Positions 1 through 6,924 of a stretch of 64,000 nucleotides of DNA are shown one piece after another. The translations under genes were made by a program, and so were the position numbers. The stretch covers positions 62,001 to 126,000 of the forward strand of contig NZ_WACP01000005.1 of assembly GCF_008973665.1 (NCBI RefSeq). The letters are read 5' to 3'. The notes under the pieces were generated by a model. The model was not told where the DNA came from. It did no database searches and saw only the letters and a list, made by a program, of their open reading frames with translations. Source of the DNA: Paenibacillus tengchongensis. GTDB lineage: Bacteria > Bacillota > Bacilli > Paenibacillales > Paenibacillaceae. The first letter of the stretch is position 1; each line of letters starts with the position of its first letter.

Positions 1-1062
1 CTGCCGGACCTTAGTGTCAATAATCCGGTCCCTAGTGCGTCGATTACCCCTTCCAGCATTGAATTCGACAAATATGCGCCTAATCAAAGCGACAAGGCCA
101 TAACCGTGAATGCCAACGGCAATACGTTAACCGCTGTGCGGTCGGGCTCCAGTACACTGGCTGCAGGCACGGATTATACCTTAAGCGGAAGCTCTTTGCT
201 ACTCAAAAAAGCGTTCATGGCCCAGCTGCCGGCCGGTGAGCATTCGCTTGTCCTTGATTTCAACAAGGGACAGGATCCCGTGCTGAAAGTCAAAATCACC
301 GACTCCACACCGTCGCCGAACGCTGTCATTGCCCCAGTAACTGCGGCCTTTGATAAAGCGGTAAATCTGCAGCAGGATGTCTCCGTAGCCCTCACTTTAA
401 ACGGACACCAGCTGACCAGCATTACGAACGGAAGCTATACACTGAAATCTGGCCAGGACTATACCGCTTCAAGCACTGCGGTTGTTCTGAGCAAGGCGTA
501 TCTGTCGACACTGCCGGTGAGCCAGCAGGCGCTGACCTTCCATTTCAGCGGCGGCAATAACGCTGTGCTTACTGTTAACGTAGCAGACAGCACCGTTCCC
601 GCACCTGCGGGAGCCTTGACGATTCAGGCTTTTAACGGCAACACAGGTGCATCCACCAACGGCATCTCGCCCAAGTTCAAAATTGTCAACAACGGCAATT
701 CGGCCGTCCAGCTCAGCAACGTGAAGCTCCGTTATTACTATACGGTTGACGGAGACAAAGCGCAGAGCCTCTGGGTTGACTGGGCCAGCATCGGAAGCGC
801 AAATGTGACCGGCAATTTCGTGAAACTTGCGTCTCCGGTCGCCGGAGCCGATTACGCGCTGGAGATCAGCTTCACGGCTGCGGCGGGAAGTCTGAATCCC
901 GGCCAAAGCGCCGAAATTCAAACCCGGTTCTCCAAATCCGACTGGTCCAATTATAACCAGGCCAATGACTACTCGTTCAAGGCATCCCTCAGCCAGTTCG
1001 CCAACAACGAACAGGTTACCGGATATGTGAACGGTCAGCTTGTATGGGGAATTGAACCATAA
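1..1062 (+). CDS. Secreted cellulose-binding protein, C-terminal part (X2-X2-CBM3)
   Basis: The frame is open from the first base, so the gene starts upstream of the window. The visible part holds two tandem Ig-like CBM_X2 modules (about residues 10-100 and 105-200; hallmarks FDKYAPNQSDKAITV and GTDYTLSG, then SGQDYTASS), followed by a family 3 carbohydrate-binding module (starting near GALTIQAFNGN, with VDWASIG and NQANDYSF) that ends at the stop codon. In known enzymes this arrangement forms the tail of extracellular cellulases, xyloglucanases or GH48/GH9 proteins and binds crystalline cellulose. The catalytic domain is not visible, so the enzymatic activity is unknown. A small CCCCA/TGGGG hairpin follows the stop but has no T-run. 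Confidence 0.9.
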   Translation: MPDLSVNNPVPSASITPSSIEFDKYAPNQSDKAITVNANGNTLTAVRSGSSTLAAGTDYTLSGSSLLLKKAFMAQLPAGEHSLVLDFNKGQDPVLKVKITDSTPSPNAVIAPVTAAFDKAVNLQQDVSVALTLNGHQLTSITNGSYTLKSGQDYTASSTAVVLSKAYLSTLPVSQQALTFHFSGGNNAVLTVNVADSTVPAPAGALTIQAFNGNTGASTNGISPKFKIVNNGNSAVQLSNVKLRYYYTVDGDKAQSLWVDWASIGSANVTGNFVKLASPVAGADYALEISFTAAAGSLNPGQSAEIQTRFSKSDWSNYNQANDYSFKASLSQFANNEQVTGYVNGQLVWGIEP

Positions 1063-1151
1063 AACAACTCCATAATTACCCCATAAAGTGGGGCCTGGCA
1101 TAGAAACGGGGCATGTTCTCTCCTTCAGTGGATTTATCGGCGGCGTCCGGT

Positions 1152-1178
1152 TATACTGATGATGGTTTCGCCATCATC
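1152..1178 (+). promoter_or_regulatory. Possible -10 box and start-site hairpin before the 70-aa gene
   Basis: TATACT at 1152-1157 resembles a -10 box. It is followed at once by an 8-bp perfect hairpin, GATGATGG-TTTCG-CCATCATC (1158-1178), which would sit at the 5' end of the transcript. No convincing -35 box is visible. The role is inferred only from position. Confidence 0.3.
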
Positions 1179-1205
1179 GCTGCCTCACTAAAGGAGAGAA
1201 ACATC

Positions 1206-1418
1206 ATGCCTATTAACCGCCCGCTGCTGAGCGACAGCGACCTGCAGGAGGCCGTCGACCGCAAGCTGCCGGTACGCGTATTCGAGGACGATCATCTGGT
1301 GAATTCGGGAGGCACCGTCATCCGCTTCACCGATTCCGATGTGGTGATCCAGTCCCGGGTCAGCGATCTGACCTATTATTCCCGCCGCCGCTGTGAATTC
1401 TTTGAAGTCAGACCCTAG
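1206..1418 (+). CDS. Small protein of unknown function, 70 aa
   Basis: The ATG is preceded by AAAGGAGAG at good spacing, so this start is preferred over an in-frame codon upstream at 1113. The product starts MPINRPLLSDSDLQEAV. It has no signal peptide or membrane segment and a predicted alternating helix/strand pattern, with a Gly-Gly-Thr-Val-Ile-Arg-Phe strand in the middle and an Arg-rich stretch near the end (YYSRRRCEFF). I do not recognise a family. A weak resemblance to the small beta-barrel YolD/Sm-like proteins is only impressionistic. The stop is 2 bp before the HNH-like gene, so the two are probably co-translated. Confidence 0.7.
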   Translation: MPINRPLLSDSDLQEAVDRKLPVRVFEDDHLVNSGGTVIRFTDSDVVIQSRVSDLTYYSRRRCEFFEVRP

Positions 1419-1420
1419 AT

Positions 1421-1726
1421 ATGGACTCCCATGCCGAAGAAACCTGTGAGCTGTGCGGACGTTCTCCGCTGGCGACAACGGTTCACCACCTGACTCCCCG
1501 GGAGGAAGGCGGCTCTTCTCTCCCCACGGCGCGGCTGTGCCGGGCCTGCCACCGTCAGCTGCACGCTCTATTTACGAACCGGGATCTCGTCACTGCCGGA
1601 TTGACCACGCTTGAAGCACTGCGGCAGAACCCGCAGATGGCCGCCTATCTGAAGTGGATCCGCAAGCAGCCGCCCGGAGCAGAACCCAAGCTGCGCAAAT
1701 CCCGCCATGTGCGGGGCAAGCGCTGA
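1421..1726 (+). CDS. HNH-type zinc-binding protein, 101 aa
   Basis: The protein has a CxxC pair (C9, C12), a His-His pair (H22-H23, in TTVHHLTPRE), a second CxxC (C40, C43) and a following H44/H48, the layout of a compact HNH/zinc-ribbon nuclease fold. A basic C-terminal tail (KLRKSRHVRGKR) could contact nucleic acid. Proteins of this size are widespread single-domain HNH family members in Bacillales. Their substrate is not established, and nuclease activity here is inferred from the motif only. The gene starts 2 bp after the preceding small gene and has no separate strong ribosome binding site, which suggests coupling. It ends before a long hairpin terminator. Confidence 0.75.
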   Translation: MDSHAEETCELCGRSPLATTVHHLTPREEGGSSLPTARLCRACHRQLHALFTNRDLVTAGLTTLEALRQNPQMAAYLKWIRKQPPGAEPKLRKSRHVRGKR

Positions 1727-1753
1727 GTGTAGCAAGTATATATCTGAAGAACA

Positions 1754-1800
1754 TAAAGAAGCCGGATTGACGACCTTATGGTCATCATCCGGCTTCTTTA
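1754..1800. terminator. Bidirectional hairpin terminator
   Basis: A perfect 14-bp stem (TAAAGAAGCCGGAT at 1754-1767 with its complement at 1787-1800) has further GACC/GGTC pairing inside. A-rich and T-rich stem ends serve both directions. It lies between the HNH-like gene and the convergent 52-aa gene. Confidence 0.8.
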
Positions 1801-1834
1801 ATTTCATTGCTTGCTGCGTATGGGAGAACGATAC

Positions 1835-1993
1835 TTAATGGCGGATGGAATTGACATTCTTCAGCTTCTCATTCAGGATATCCTGAAAGCTTTGAGTTTG
1901 CTCCTGCTCACGGCTGGGCTTGGGTGTAGCCACCGGTTGAGGTCTAAAAAACTGATGGTTAAAGCCCATAAGATTATGTACGGTCATGTTCAT
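1835..1993 (-). CDS. Small protein, 52 aa
   Basis: This is a short open frame on the minus strand. Its ATG at 1993 has a strong AAGGAGGAGG box 7 bases upstream, and it ends TAA shortly before the shared terminator. The product starts MNMTVHNLMGFNHQFF, has a Pro/Gln/Glu-rich middle and ends with an amphipathic SFQDILNEKLKNVNSI. A FQDILxEKL helix resembles the N-terminal part of small flagellar-operon proteins (TIGR02530 type), but the rest of that family is missing, so the match is only suggestive. Expression is supported by the ribosome binding site and flanking terminators. The function is unknown. Confidence 0.6.
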   Translation of the reverse strand: MNMTVHNLMGFNHQFFRPQPVATPKPSREQEQTQSFQDILNEKLKNVNSIRH

Positions 1994-2123
1994 TTAGCTT
2001 CCTCCTCCTTGCGGTCTATCTTCACTTTTGCGCACGTATGCAGCTGGTTATCTTCTATTAACCCTTCTTTTCCATCCCCAAACAGTTTTCTGTATTTTTT
2101 TAGTCAAATATTATTAATAGGCA

Positions 2124-2162
2124 GCAAAAAAAGCCTCCGTACCGGAAATCCGGCTGGAGGCT
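2124..2162 (-). terminator. Intrinsic terminator of the aldo/keto reductase gene
   Basis: On the minus strand, AGCCTCC and GGAGGCT arms with an inner CCGG/CCGG pair are followed by seven T residues, about 25 bases after the stop codon. Confidence 0.85.
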
Positions 2163-2185
2163 GGTATAAATACGCATCTTTTCGT

Positions 2186-3184
2186 TTAGCGCAGAGCCGC
2201 CCAGGAAGCTTCGTTCAGCTGCGAAAGCTCGTCTGCGGTCATCCGGAAGCCCATCGCGCCGATATTCTCCTGCGCATGCCGCACTTTGGAAGCCCCGGGA
2301 ATCGCGACTACGGTATCGCCATGATAATGGGTCAGCCAGTTTAAGGCGATCTGGCCCGGAGTTACCCCGTATTTGCCCGCAAGGGCCTGCAGTTCGCCGA
2401 TCAGCGGCCGGCTCCGCTCCAGCTGCTGCGGGCCGAGGCCCGACTGCATCCGCCGGATGCGGGACAGCCTGCCGATCTGGGCCGGGTCCTGGTGGAATCT
2501 CCCGGTCAGCACACCTTGCTGCAGCGGGGAATAGGCAATAATGGAAATGCCCAGTTCCTTCGCCGTCTCCATGGTACCATTACGATCAATAGTGCGGTGC
2601 AGCAAATTATATTTCACCTGATTGGCGACCAGGCTCAGCCCGTACTGCTGCAATTGCCTGTGCGCTTCGCGCATTTGCTTCGCCGAGTAGTTGCTGACGC
2701 CGACATAGCGGATTTTGCCTGCCTGCACGAGGCCGGCCATTGCCTTCATCTCACTGGCGATCGAAGACAAGGAGAACGGCTGGTGAATCTGGTACAGATC
2801 GATGCTCCGCCCCCCAAGGCAGCGGATGCGTTCGTCGATTGTGGCGGGAATAGAGCCTGCCGTGCGCAGCAGCGGCCACCACTTGGTCGCAATCAGCGGC
2901 TGCGCATGGGGATTCCCTTCCCGCTGCAGGATGTCCAGGGCGTAGGCCAGTGCTTCTTCCGACTTGCCGCCGCCGTATATTTCCGCGGTATCGACCCAAT
3001 TCATTCCGCCTTCCAGGCTGGTCCGCACAATGGCGGCGATGTCGTCATCGCCCAGATTGCTCCAATACTTGCCGACGATTCCGCTGGCCCGGCTGAACTG
3101 CCAGCAGCCAAGACCCAGCGGGGATACCATGAGCTCCGACTGTCCCAGCGGACGGAGCGCTACTGCCGTATGTAAAGTAGTCAT
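2186..3184 (-). CDS. Aldo/keto reductase, 332 aa
   Basis: This is a full-length AKR TIM-barrel protein. The catalytic tetrad is visible as D65 and Y70 (WVDTAEIYGGG), K101 (ATKWW) and H134 (YQIHQP). NADPH-dependent reduction of aldehydes or ketones is expected from the family, but the substrate cannot be read from sequence. The C-terminal VVAIPGASKVRHAQEN segment is the usual nucleotide-binding stretch. The start codon overlaps the stop of the upstream HAD phosphatase gene (ATGA), so the two genes form a translationally coupled pair. An intrinsic terminator follows. Confidence 0.92.
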   Translation of the reverse strand: MTTLHTAVALRPLGQSELMVSPLGLGCWQFSRASGIVGKYWSNLGDDDIAAIVRTSLEGGMNWVDTAEIYGGGKSEEALAYALDILQREGNPHAQPLIATKWWPLLRTAGSIPATIDERIRCLGGRSIDLYQIHQPFSLSSIASEMKAMAGLVQAGKIRYVGVSNYSAKQMREAHRQLQQYGLSLVANQVKYNLLHRTIDRNGTMETAKELGISIIAYSPLQQGVLTGRFHQDPAQIGRLSRIRRMQSGLGPQQLERSRPLIGELQALAGKYGVTPGQIALNWLTHYHGDTVVAIPGASKVRHAQENIGAMGFRMTADELSQLNEASWAALR

Positions 3185-3996
3185 GAACCGACCTTCTTTC
3201 CGGTAAATTGCGGTGCATCTGCGCTAAGCCACCGTTCAAGCACCTGGGCCACTCCATCCAGGTCATTGGTATCCGTGATCTCGCATGCCGCCTGCTTCAG
3301 CTGCGGGGCGGCATTGCCCATTGCCACCGGGTAACCGCATTCCCCGAACAGTCCGAGATCATTGAAATCATCGCCAAAGCACATGACGTCCTTCATTTCA
3401 ATGCCGAGGTTAACGCAAAGCTGCCGGACCGCCGCCTCCTTGGAAACACCGCCGGCCATGATTTGCACCAGCGCTCCGTCATCGGTGACCACTATATGAA
3501 GTTGCCCGTCATATTTCTCGTACAGGCGATCCGCATGGCTGAAATCGGCGAGCAGAATCTTGGTGCAGTCATATTCGTTAATCTTAGCGGATTCCAGCAC
3601 CGCCGGCGGCTCTTTCGCCTGGATCGTCTTCGTGTAATCCAATGGACGAAAGCTGTACCAGTGATCCATCACCTCAATGCTGAGCGCTGCCTCCGGGTTA
3701 AGCTGCAGGCAATACCCGATGATCTCCCCCGCCAATTCCCTGTGAATCGGAAAATGAAAGGACTGCTTGCTGACGCTGCAATGATAAAGCGCGCCATTGT
3801 AATAGACAACCGATCCGAGCTGTCTCAAGTCCGGCTGGAGTAAAGCCACTGCCCGCGGCGGGCGGGCCGTGGCAAATATCAGCTGCAGTCCGCTGCTCTT
3901 CGCGGCAAGCAGGGCTGCTGCTGTTCTATCTGTGATAATTTTGCCTGAAGTAAGCAAAGTTCCGTCCAAATCGATTACGGCCGCTTTCAGTTTCAT
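3181..3996 (-). CDS. Cof-type HAD hydrolase, 271 aa
   Basis: The protein belongs to the Cof/YidA-like HAD phosphatases. Motif I is DLDGT (D9 nucleophile, D11), followed by an ATARPP segment for motif II, K186 in GGVSKEAAV for motif III and GDDFNDLG (D209, D210, D213) for motif IV. A C2-type cap lies between residues 85 and 190. These enzymes dephosphorylate sugar phosphates or other small phosphoesters. The substrate is not predictable here. It is the first gene of a two-gene unit with the aldo/keto reductase, whose start overlaps its stop. Confidence 0.9.
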   Translation of the reverse strand: MKLKAAVIDLDGTLLTSGKIITDRTAAALLAAKSSGLQLIFATARPPRAVALLQPDLRQLGSVVYYNGALYHCSVSKQSFHFPIHRELAGEIIGYCLQLNPEAALSIEVMDHWYSFRPLDYTKTIQAKEPPAVLESAKINEYDCTKILLADFSHADRLYEKYDGQLHIVVTDDGALVQIMAGGVSKEAAVRQLCVNLGIEMKDVMCFGDDFNDLGLFGECGYPVAMGNAAPQLKQAACEITDTNDLDGVAQVLERWLSADAPQFTGKKVGS

Positions 3997-4100
3997 CCCA
4001 ACCTCTCCGCTTTATGCCGGTCTTTATTACTGATAGAGTAACGCTGATATCGGGTTGGCTGTCAATAACATTTATCTTAACAGACAGATGATCATCAGGT

Positions 4101-5732
4101 TTACTGCCCGGCAGTCATTGGCGAAATCGTCAATTCATAGTTAGCGCTGTCCCATTTGGCGGCAGCGCCAAGAGCTGCCGCAAGCGGCCCGGCGGGAACA
4201 AGCTGGGTGTAGCTTACTTTCAGCGGGGCTGGTGTCAGCGGTACCGTCTTGCCGTCCACCGACAGCTGCCCGCCCTCAATCCGCACCGTGCGCCCGTTCC
4301 GTTCCAGCTTAATACCGTTATCCCAGGACACGGTGTACCCGAGGCTTTCGGCGAATGCGCGCACGGGAACCATAACTCTGCCCTCCAGCAGAATAGACGA
4401 CTGTTCAGACTCTACACTCCGTCCGTCAACCTTTAAAGAGACAGGCTTCATTATTGGCGACGCTGTGAACGGCCTGGATTCCGGAGTGTTGATCCCGAGC
4501 TGGCCGAACATATTGGTGCCCCAGGCAACCGCAGTTCCGTCTTTAAGCACGGCATATTTACTGTTCTCACCGCTGGCGAAGGAGACCGGATTCAACAGGC
4601 CTTTGATTTGCCACGGCCGTTTAAACGTCAGCTTCTCCCCGGCCCACTCCCTGCCAACATTCCAAGACGTGCCGTTCTTCTGAACGATGATCATCCCGTC
4701 CGGGATAAGTGAAACCCTGGCCATCTGGGGAACAGCGGTGATCTTCTGCAGCGAACGCTGGTCGGTTTCCGATTCCCAGACCCACGTATCACCCTTAGCG
4801 CTGCGCGCCAGATTGAGGCTTTCCTTCGTTTCAATGGACACAATGCCGCTCAGCTTGCTCATTTTTTTGACCGCCTGCGGCAGAAAATGCTCATAATCAA
4901 TGCCTGTCGTCGCCCAGACACTCCCGCTCTCCGTCAGGGCCACCAGGCTTCTGCCGTCCAGAACGAAGGATTTCACATAATAGAGGTTAGGAATCTGAGC
5001 GGGTTTCGTGCGAAGCAGCCGGCCGGCTCCCTGATCCTCGTCCGCCCAAAGCCATAACGTTCCGTTGCTGCGCAGCGCGGCATGAAAGGCACCGCCGCTG
5101 GCGATATCTTTAACATCGGTAATTCCCGGGACCTCCGAAGCCGCCGGCACACCGGCGACATAGGAACCGTCCGCTGCCGGAACTTCCCAGTTCATCAGCT
5201 TTCCGTCGCTGCGCAAGGCCAGCAGCCCGCCGTCTCTCGCCGCAAGCTTAACGATGCCGTTCATCCCGGCAATGGGCTGCGGGGTACTGACCCTTGTGCC
5301 GCCTTCAGCGGTACCGCTCTGCTCCAGGAGCCGGCCGCCCCACGCTTTCACCGTGCCATCCCGGCTTAACGCAGCATAAAATCCATAGCCGATTACAAGC
5401 TGGCGTGTGCCGTCCAGGGTGGCAATCCGCTGCGGGGTAACCGTCCAGCCTTCGGGACTGGCCGTTCCTTTCGCGAATTGCCCGAAGACGTTGCTGCCCC
5501 AGACCCATACGCTGCCATCCTGCCTAAGGGCGAAGGAGCTCCCGCCCCAGAAGCCGGAGGAAGCGACGATCTCCTTGATGCCGGACAGCTTGCCTGTACT
5601 CCCGGCATTATTCTGCACTCCGCCAGCCGATCCTGCGGCAGCGGCTGCATCCGGCCTCGCTGCGAGAACGGCTAGAACCGCTGTCATCAGCAGAACTGTG
5701 CAGCGGATAGTTCTCCTAAAGTTATGCTTCAT
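4101..5732 (-). CDS. Secreted RCC1-repeat protein with C-terminal stalk domain, 543 aa
   Basis: An N-terminal signal peptide (about residues 1-32, hydrophobic VLLMTAVLAVLAA) is followed by a beta-propeller of RCC1-type repeats. Repeat hallmarks such as VWVWGSNVFGQF and TAVAWGTNMFGQLG flank more degenerate units. Residues from about 435 to the end form a copper-amine-oxidase N-like (stalk) module (RVMVPVRAFAESLGYTVSWD, then LVPAGPLAAALG). The protein is probably exported and attached to or near the wall. No enzymatic residues are evident. The start follows AAAGGAGAAACATC. The same stalk module occurs in two other proteins in this window (near 28.1-29.6 kb and 38.8-39.7 kb). Confidence 0.85.
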   Translation of the reverse strand: MKHNFRRTIRCTVLLMTAVLAVLAARPDAAAAAGSAGGVQNNAGSTGKLSGIKEIVASSGFWGGSSFALRQDGSVWVWGSNVFGQFAKGTASPEGWTVTPQRIATLDGTRQLVIGYGFYAALSRDGTVKAWGGRLLEQSGTAEGGTRVSTPQPIAGMNGIVKLAARDGGLLALRSDGKLMNWEVPAADGSYVAGVPAASEVPGITDVKDIASGGAFHAALRSNGTLWLWADEDQGAGRLLRTKPAQIPNLYYVKSFVLDGRSLVALTESGSVWATTGIDYEHFLPQAVKKMSKLSGIVSIETKESLNLARSAKGDTWVWESETDQRSLQKITAVPQMARVSLIPDGMIIVQKNGTSWNVGREWAGEKLTFKRPWQIKGLLNPVSFASGENSKYAVLKDGTAVAWGTNMFGQLGINTPESRPFTASPIMKPVSLKVDGRSVESEQSSILLEGRVMVPVRAFAESLGYTVSWDNGIKLERNGRTVRIEGGQLSVDGKTVPLTPAPLKVSYTQLVPAGPLAAALGAAAKWDSANYELTISPMTAGQ

Positions 5733-5850
5733 GATGTTTCTCCTTTGGTAAATAATAGGTTTTGGTCATGGCAGTAGTATAGACGCTCTTTCCCTGCAAA
5801 GGTTGTTCCCCGGCCGCAAAAATAGCATATGGGAATACCGGCCTTTATGG

Positions 5851-5856
5851 TATAAT
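5851..5856 (+). promoter_or_regulatory. Candidate -10 box for the TPR gene
   Basis: TATAAT lies about 60 bases before the TPR gene start in the divergent intergenic region. No good -35 box is seen at the normal distance, so the assignment is weak. Confidence 0.35.
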
Positions 5857-5916
5857 TACCCTGCTTTGCAGCCTTGTGCTAAAATACATAGGAGTATTAG
5901 ATAACGGGGGGAACAC

Positions 5917-6588
5917 ATGTTAAAATTTATCGGATTTATTGCACTGCTGAACCTTTTCGGCAATCCTATCATTGCCTTGATCGTTTTATTTGCCATTCTG
6001 TACATTCTCGACCGCCGGTATGTCGGAATATTCCCCAGCCTCGGCAAGCCCTTCCGCCGCAGCCGGCAGATATCCAAGCTGCGCAATACCATTGCGCTCA
6101 ATCCCAATGATGTCTCGGCCAAGTTCGACCTGGCCCGGCTGCTGATTGAGAAGAAGCGGTATGCGGAAGCCAAGGAGCTCCTGCTGCAGATCGAAGACCG
6201 TTATGAGCAGTCCGCCGAATATTGGGTGGAGCTTGGTTACGCCAACCTGCGCCTCGGCCAGCTGGCCGAAGGGGAAACACAGATGCTGCAGGGGCTGGAT
6301 ATCAACCGCCGGGCACAATACGGCCAGCCTTATCTGCGCCTTGCTGAAGTCTTCCGCAGCAGCGATCAGGACAAGGCCCTCCACTATGTGGGACAGTTCC
6401 AGGAGATCCAGACCTCCTCCAGCGAAGCCTATTATTTGGCCGGATCCATGTACAAAGCGCTTGACCGCAATGAGGAAGCCCGTCAGGCCTTTGACGAATC
6501 CATCGCCATCTACCGTTCGCTGCCGAAATACAAGAAACGCCAGGAACGGGGCTGGGCGCTGCGCAGCTATCTGGCTAAGCTGCGTTAA
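5917..6588 (+). CDS. Membrane-anchored tetratricopeptide repeat protein, 223 aa
   Basis: The first 30 residues form one or two hydrophobic segments (MLKFIGFIALLNLF, then IIALIVLFAILYIL). A short basic linker follows, and then four or so TPR units from residue 55 to the end (ALNPNDVSAKFDLARLLIEK, AEYWVELGYANLRLGQ, EAYYLAGSMYKALDRNEEA). TPRs usually scaffold protein contacts, and here they would face the cytoplasm if the anchor is an N-terminal hairpin or signal anchor. The start is supported by GGGGGG six bases upstream. No partner is evident from neighbours. The gene appears monocistronic. Confidence 0.8.
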   Translation: MLKFIGFIALLNLFGNPIIALIVLFAILYILDRRYVGIFPSLGKPFRRSRQISKLRNTIALNPNDVSAKFDLARLLIEKKRYAEAKELLLQIEDRYEQSAEYWVELGYANLRLGQLAEGETQMLQGLDINRRAQYGQPYLRLAEVFRSSDQDKALHYVGQFQEIQTSSSEAYYLAGSMYKALDRNEEARQAFDESIAIYRSLPKYKKRQERGWALRSYLAKLR

Positions 6589-6765
6589 GCGGCGCTTATC
6601 CCGTACAAATATCATCGTGCGCCGTGCGCCGGAGTCCGTTACGGGTAGGCAATCTCAGCTGTGGTCCCCTAACCTGGATGCTATAAATAGAGATGAAAGT
6701 GGAAAGCCGCTTAAGCATTCCGCGTAGCCGGCGTTATCCTCGCCAATGAAAATACTGTAGCTGCA

Positions 6766-6802
6766 CAAAGAGCAGGCCCCCAACCGGGAGGCCTGCTCTT
6801 TG
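6766..6802 (+). terminator. Hairpin terminator after the TPR gene
   Basis: A 13-bp stem (CAAAGAGCAGGCC with its complement) encloses a C/G-rich loop and is followed by TAATTTTA on the plus strand. It may also stop transcripts from the convergent MMPL gene. Confidence 0.7.
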
Positions 6803-6804
6803 TA

Positions 6805-6872
6805 ATTTTAGAGCTTCTGTAATATTACTGCTTCTGTCGCGTTACTGCTTTTTTAACATTGCTGCTTCTGCA
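6805..6872. repeat. Four-copy degenerate 17-bp tandem repeat
   Basis: Four head-to-tail 17-base units are visible on the plus strand: ATTTTAGAGCTTCTGTA, ATATTACTGCTTCTGTC, GCGTTACTGCTTTTTTA and ACATTGCTGCTTCTGCA. The shared core is TTACTGCTTCTG. The register is exact with no indels. The array lies immediately after the terminator hairpin and 50 bases before the MMPL stop codon. No function is known. Confidence 0.65.
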
Positions 6873-6924
6873 GATGCCATTTCTTATCGGATAATTTTTC
6901 AGCTGCTGTTCTGTACTCTGCAGA

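Larger units (their letters stand above)
6589..6924. other. Gene-free interval with terminator and tandem repeat
   Basis: The 336 bases between the TPR gene and the convergent MMPL gene contain no supported gene. The first 175 bases show nothing recognisable, and reading frames there lack ribosome binding sites. The remainder holds a strong hairpin (6766-6802) and a four-unit degenerate 17-bp tandem repeat (6805-6872). Confidence 0.7.
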
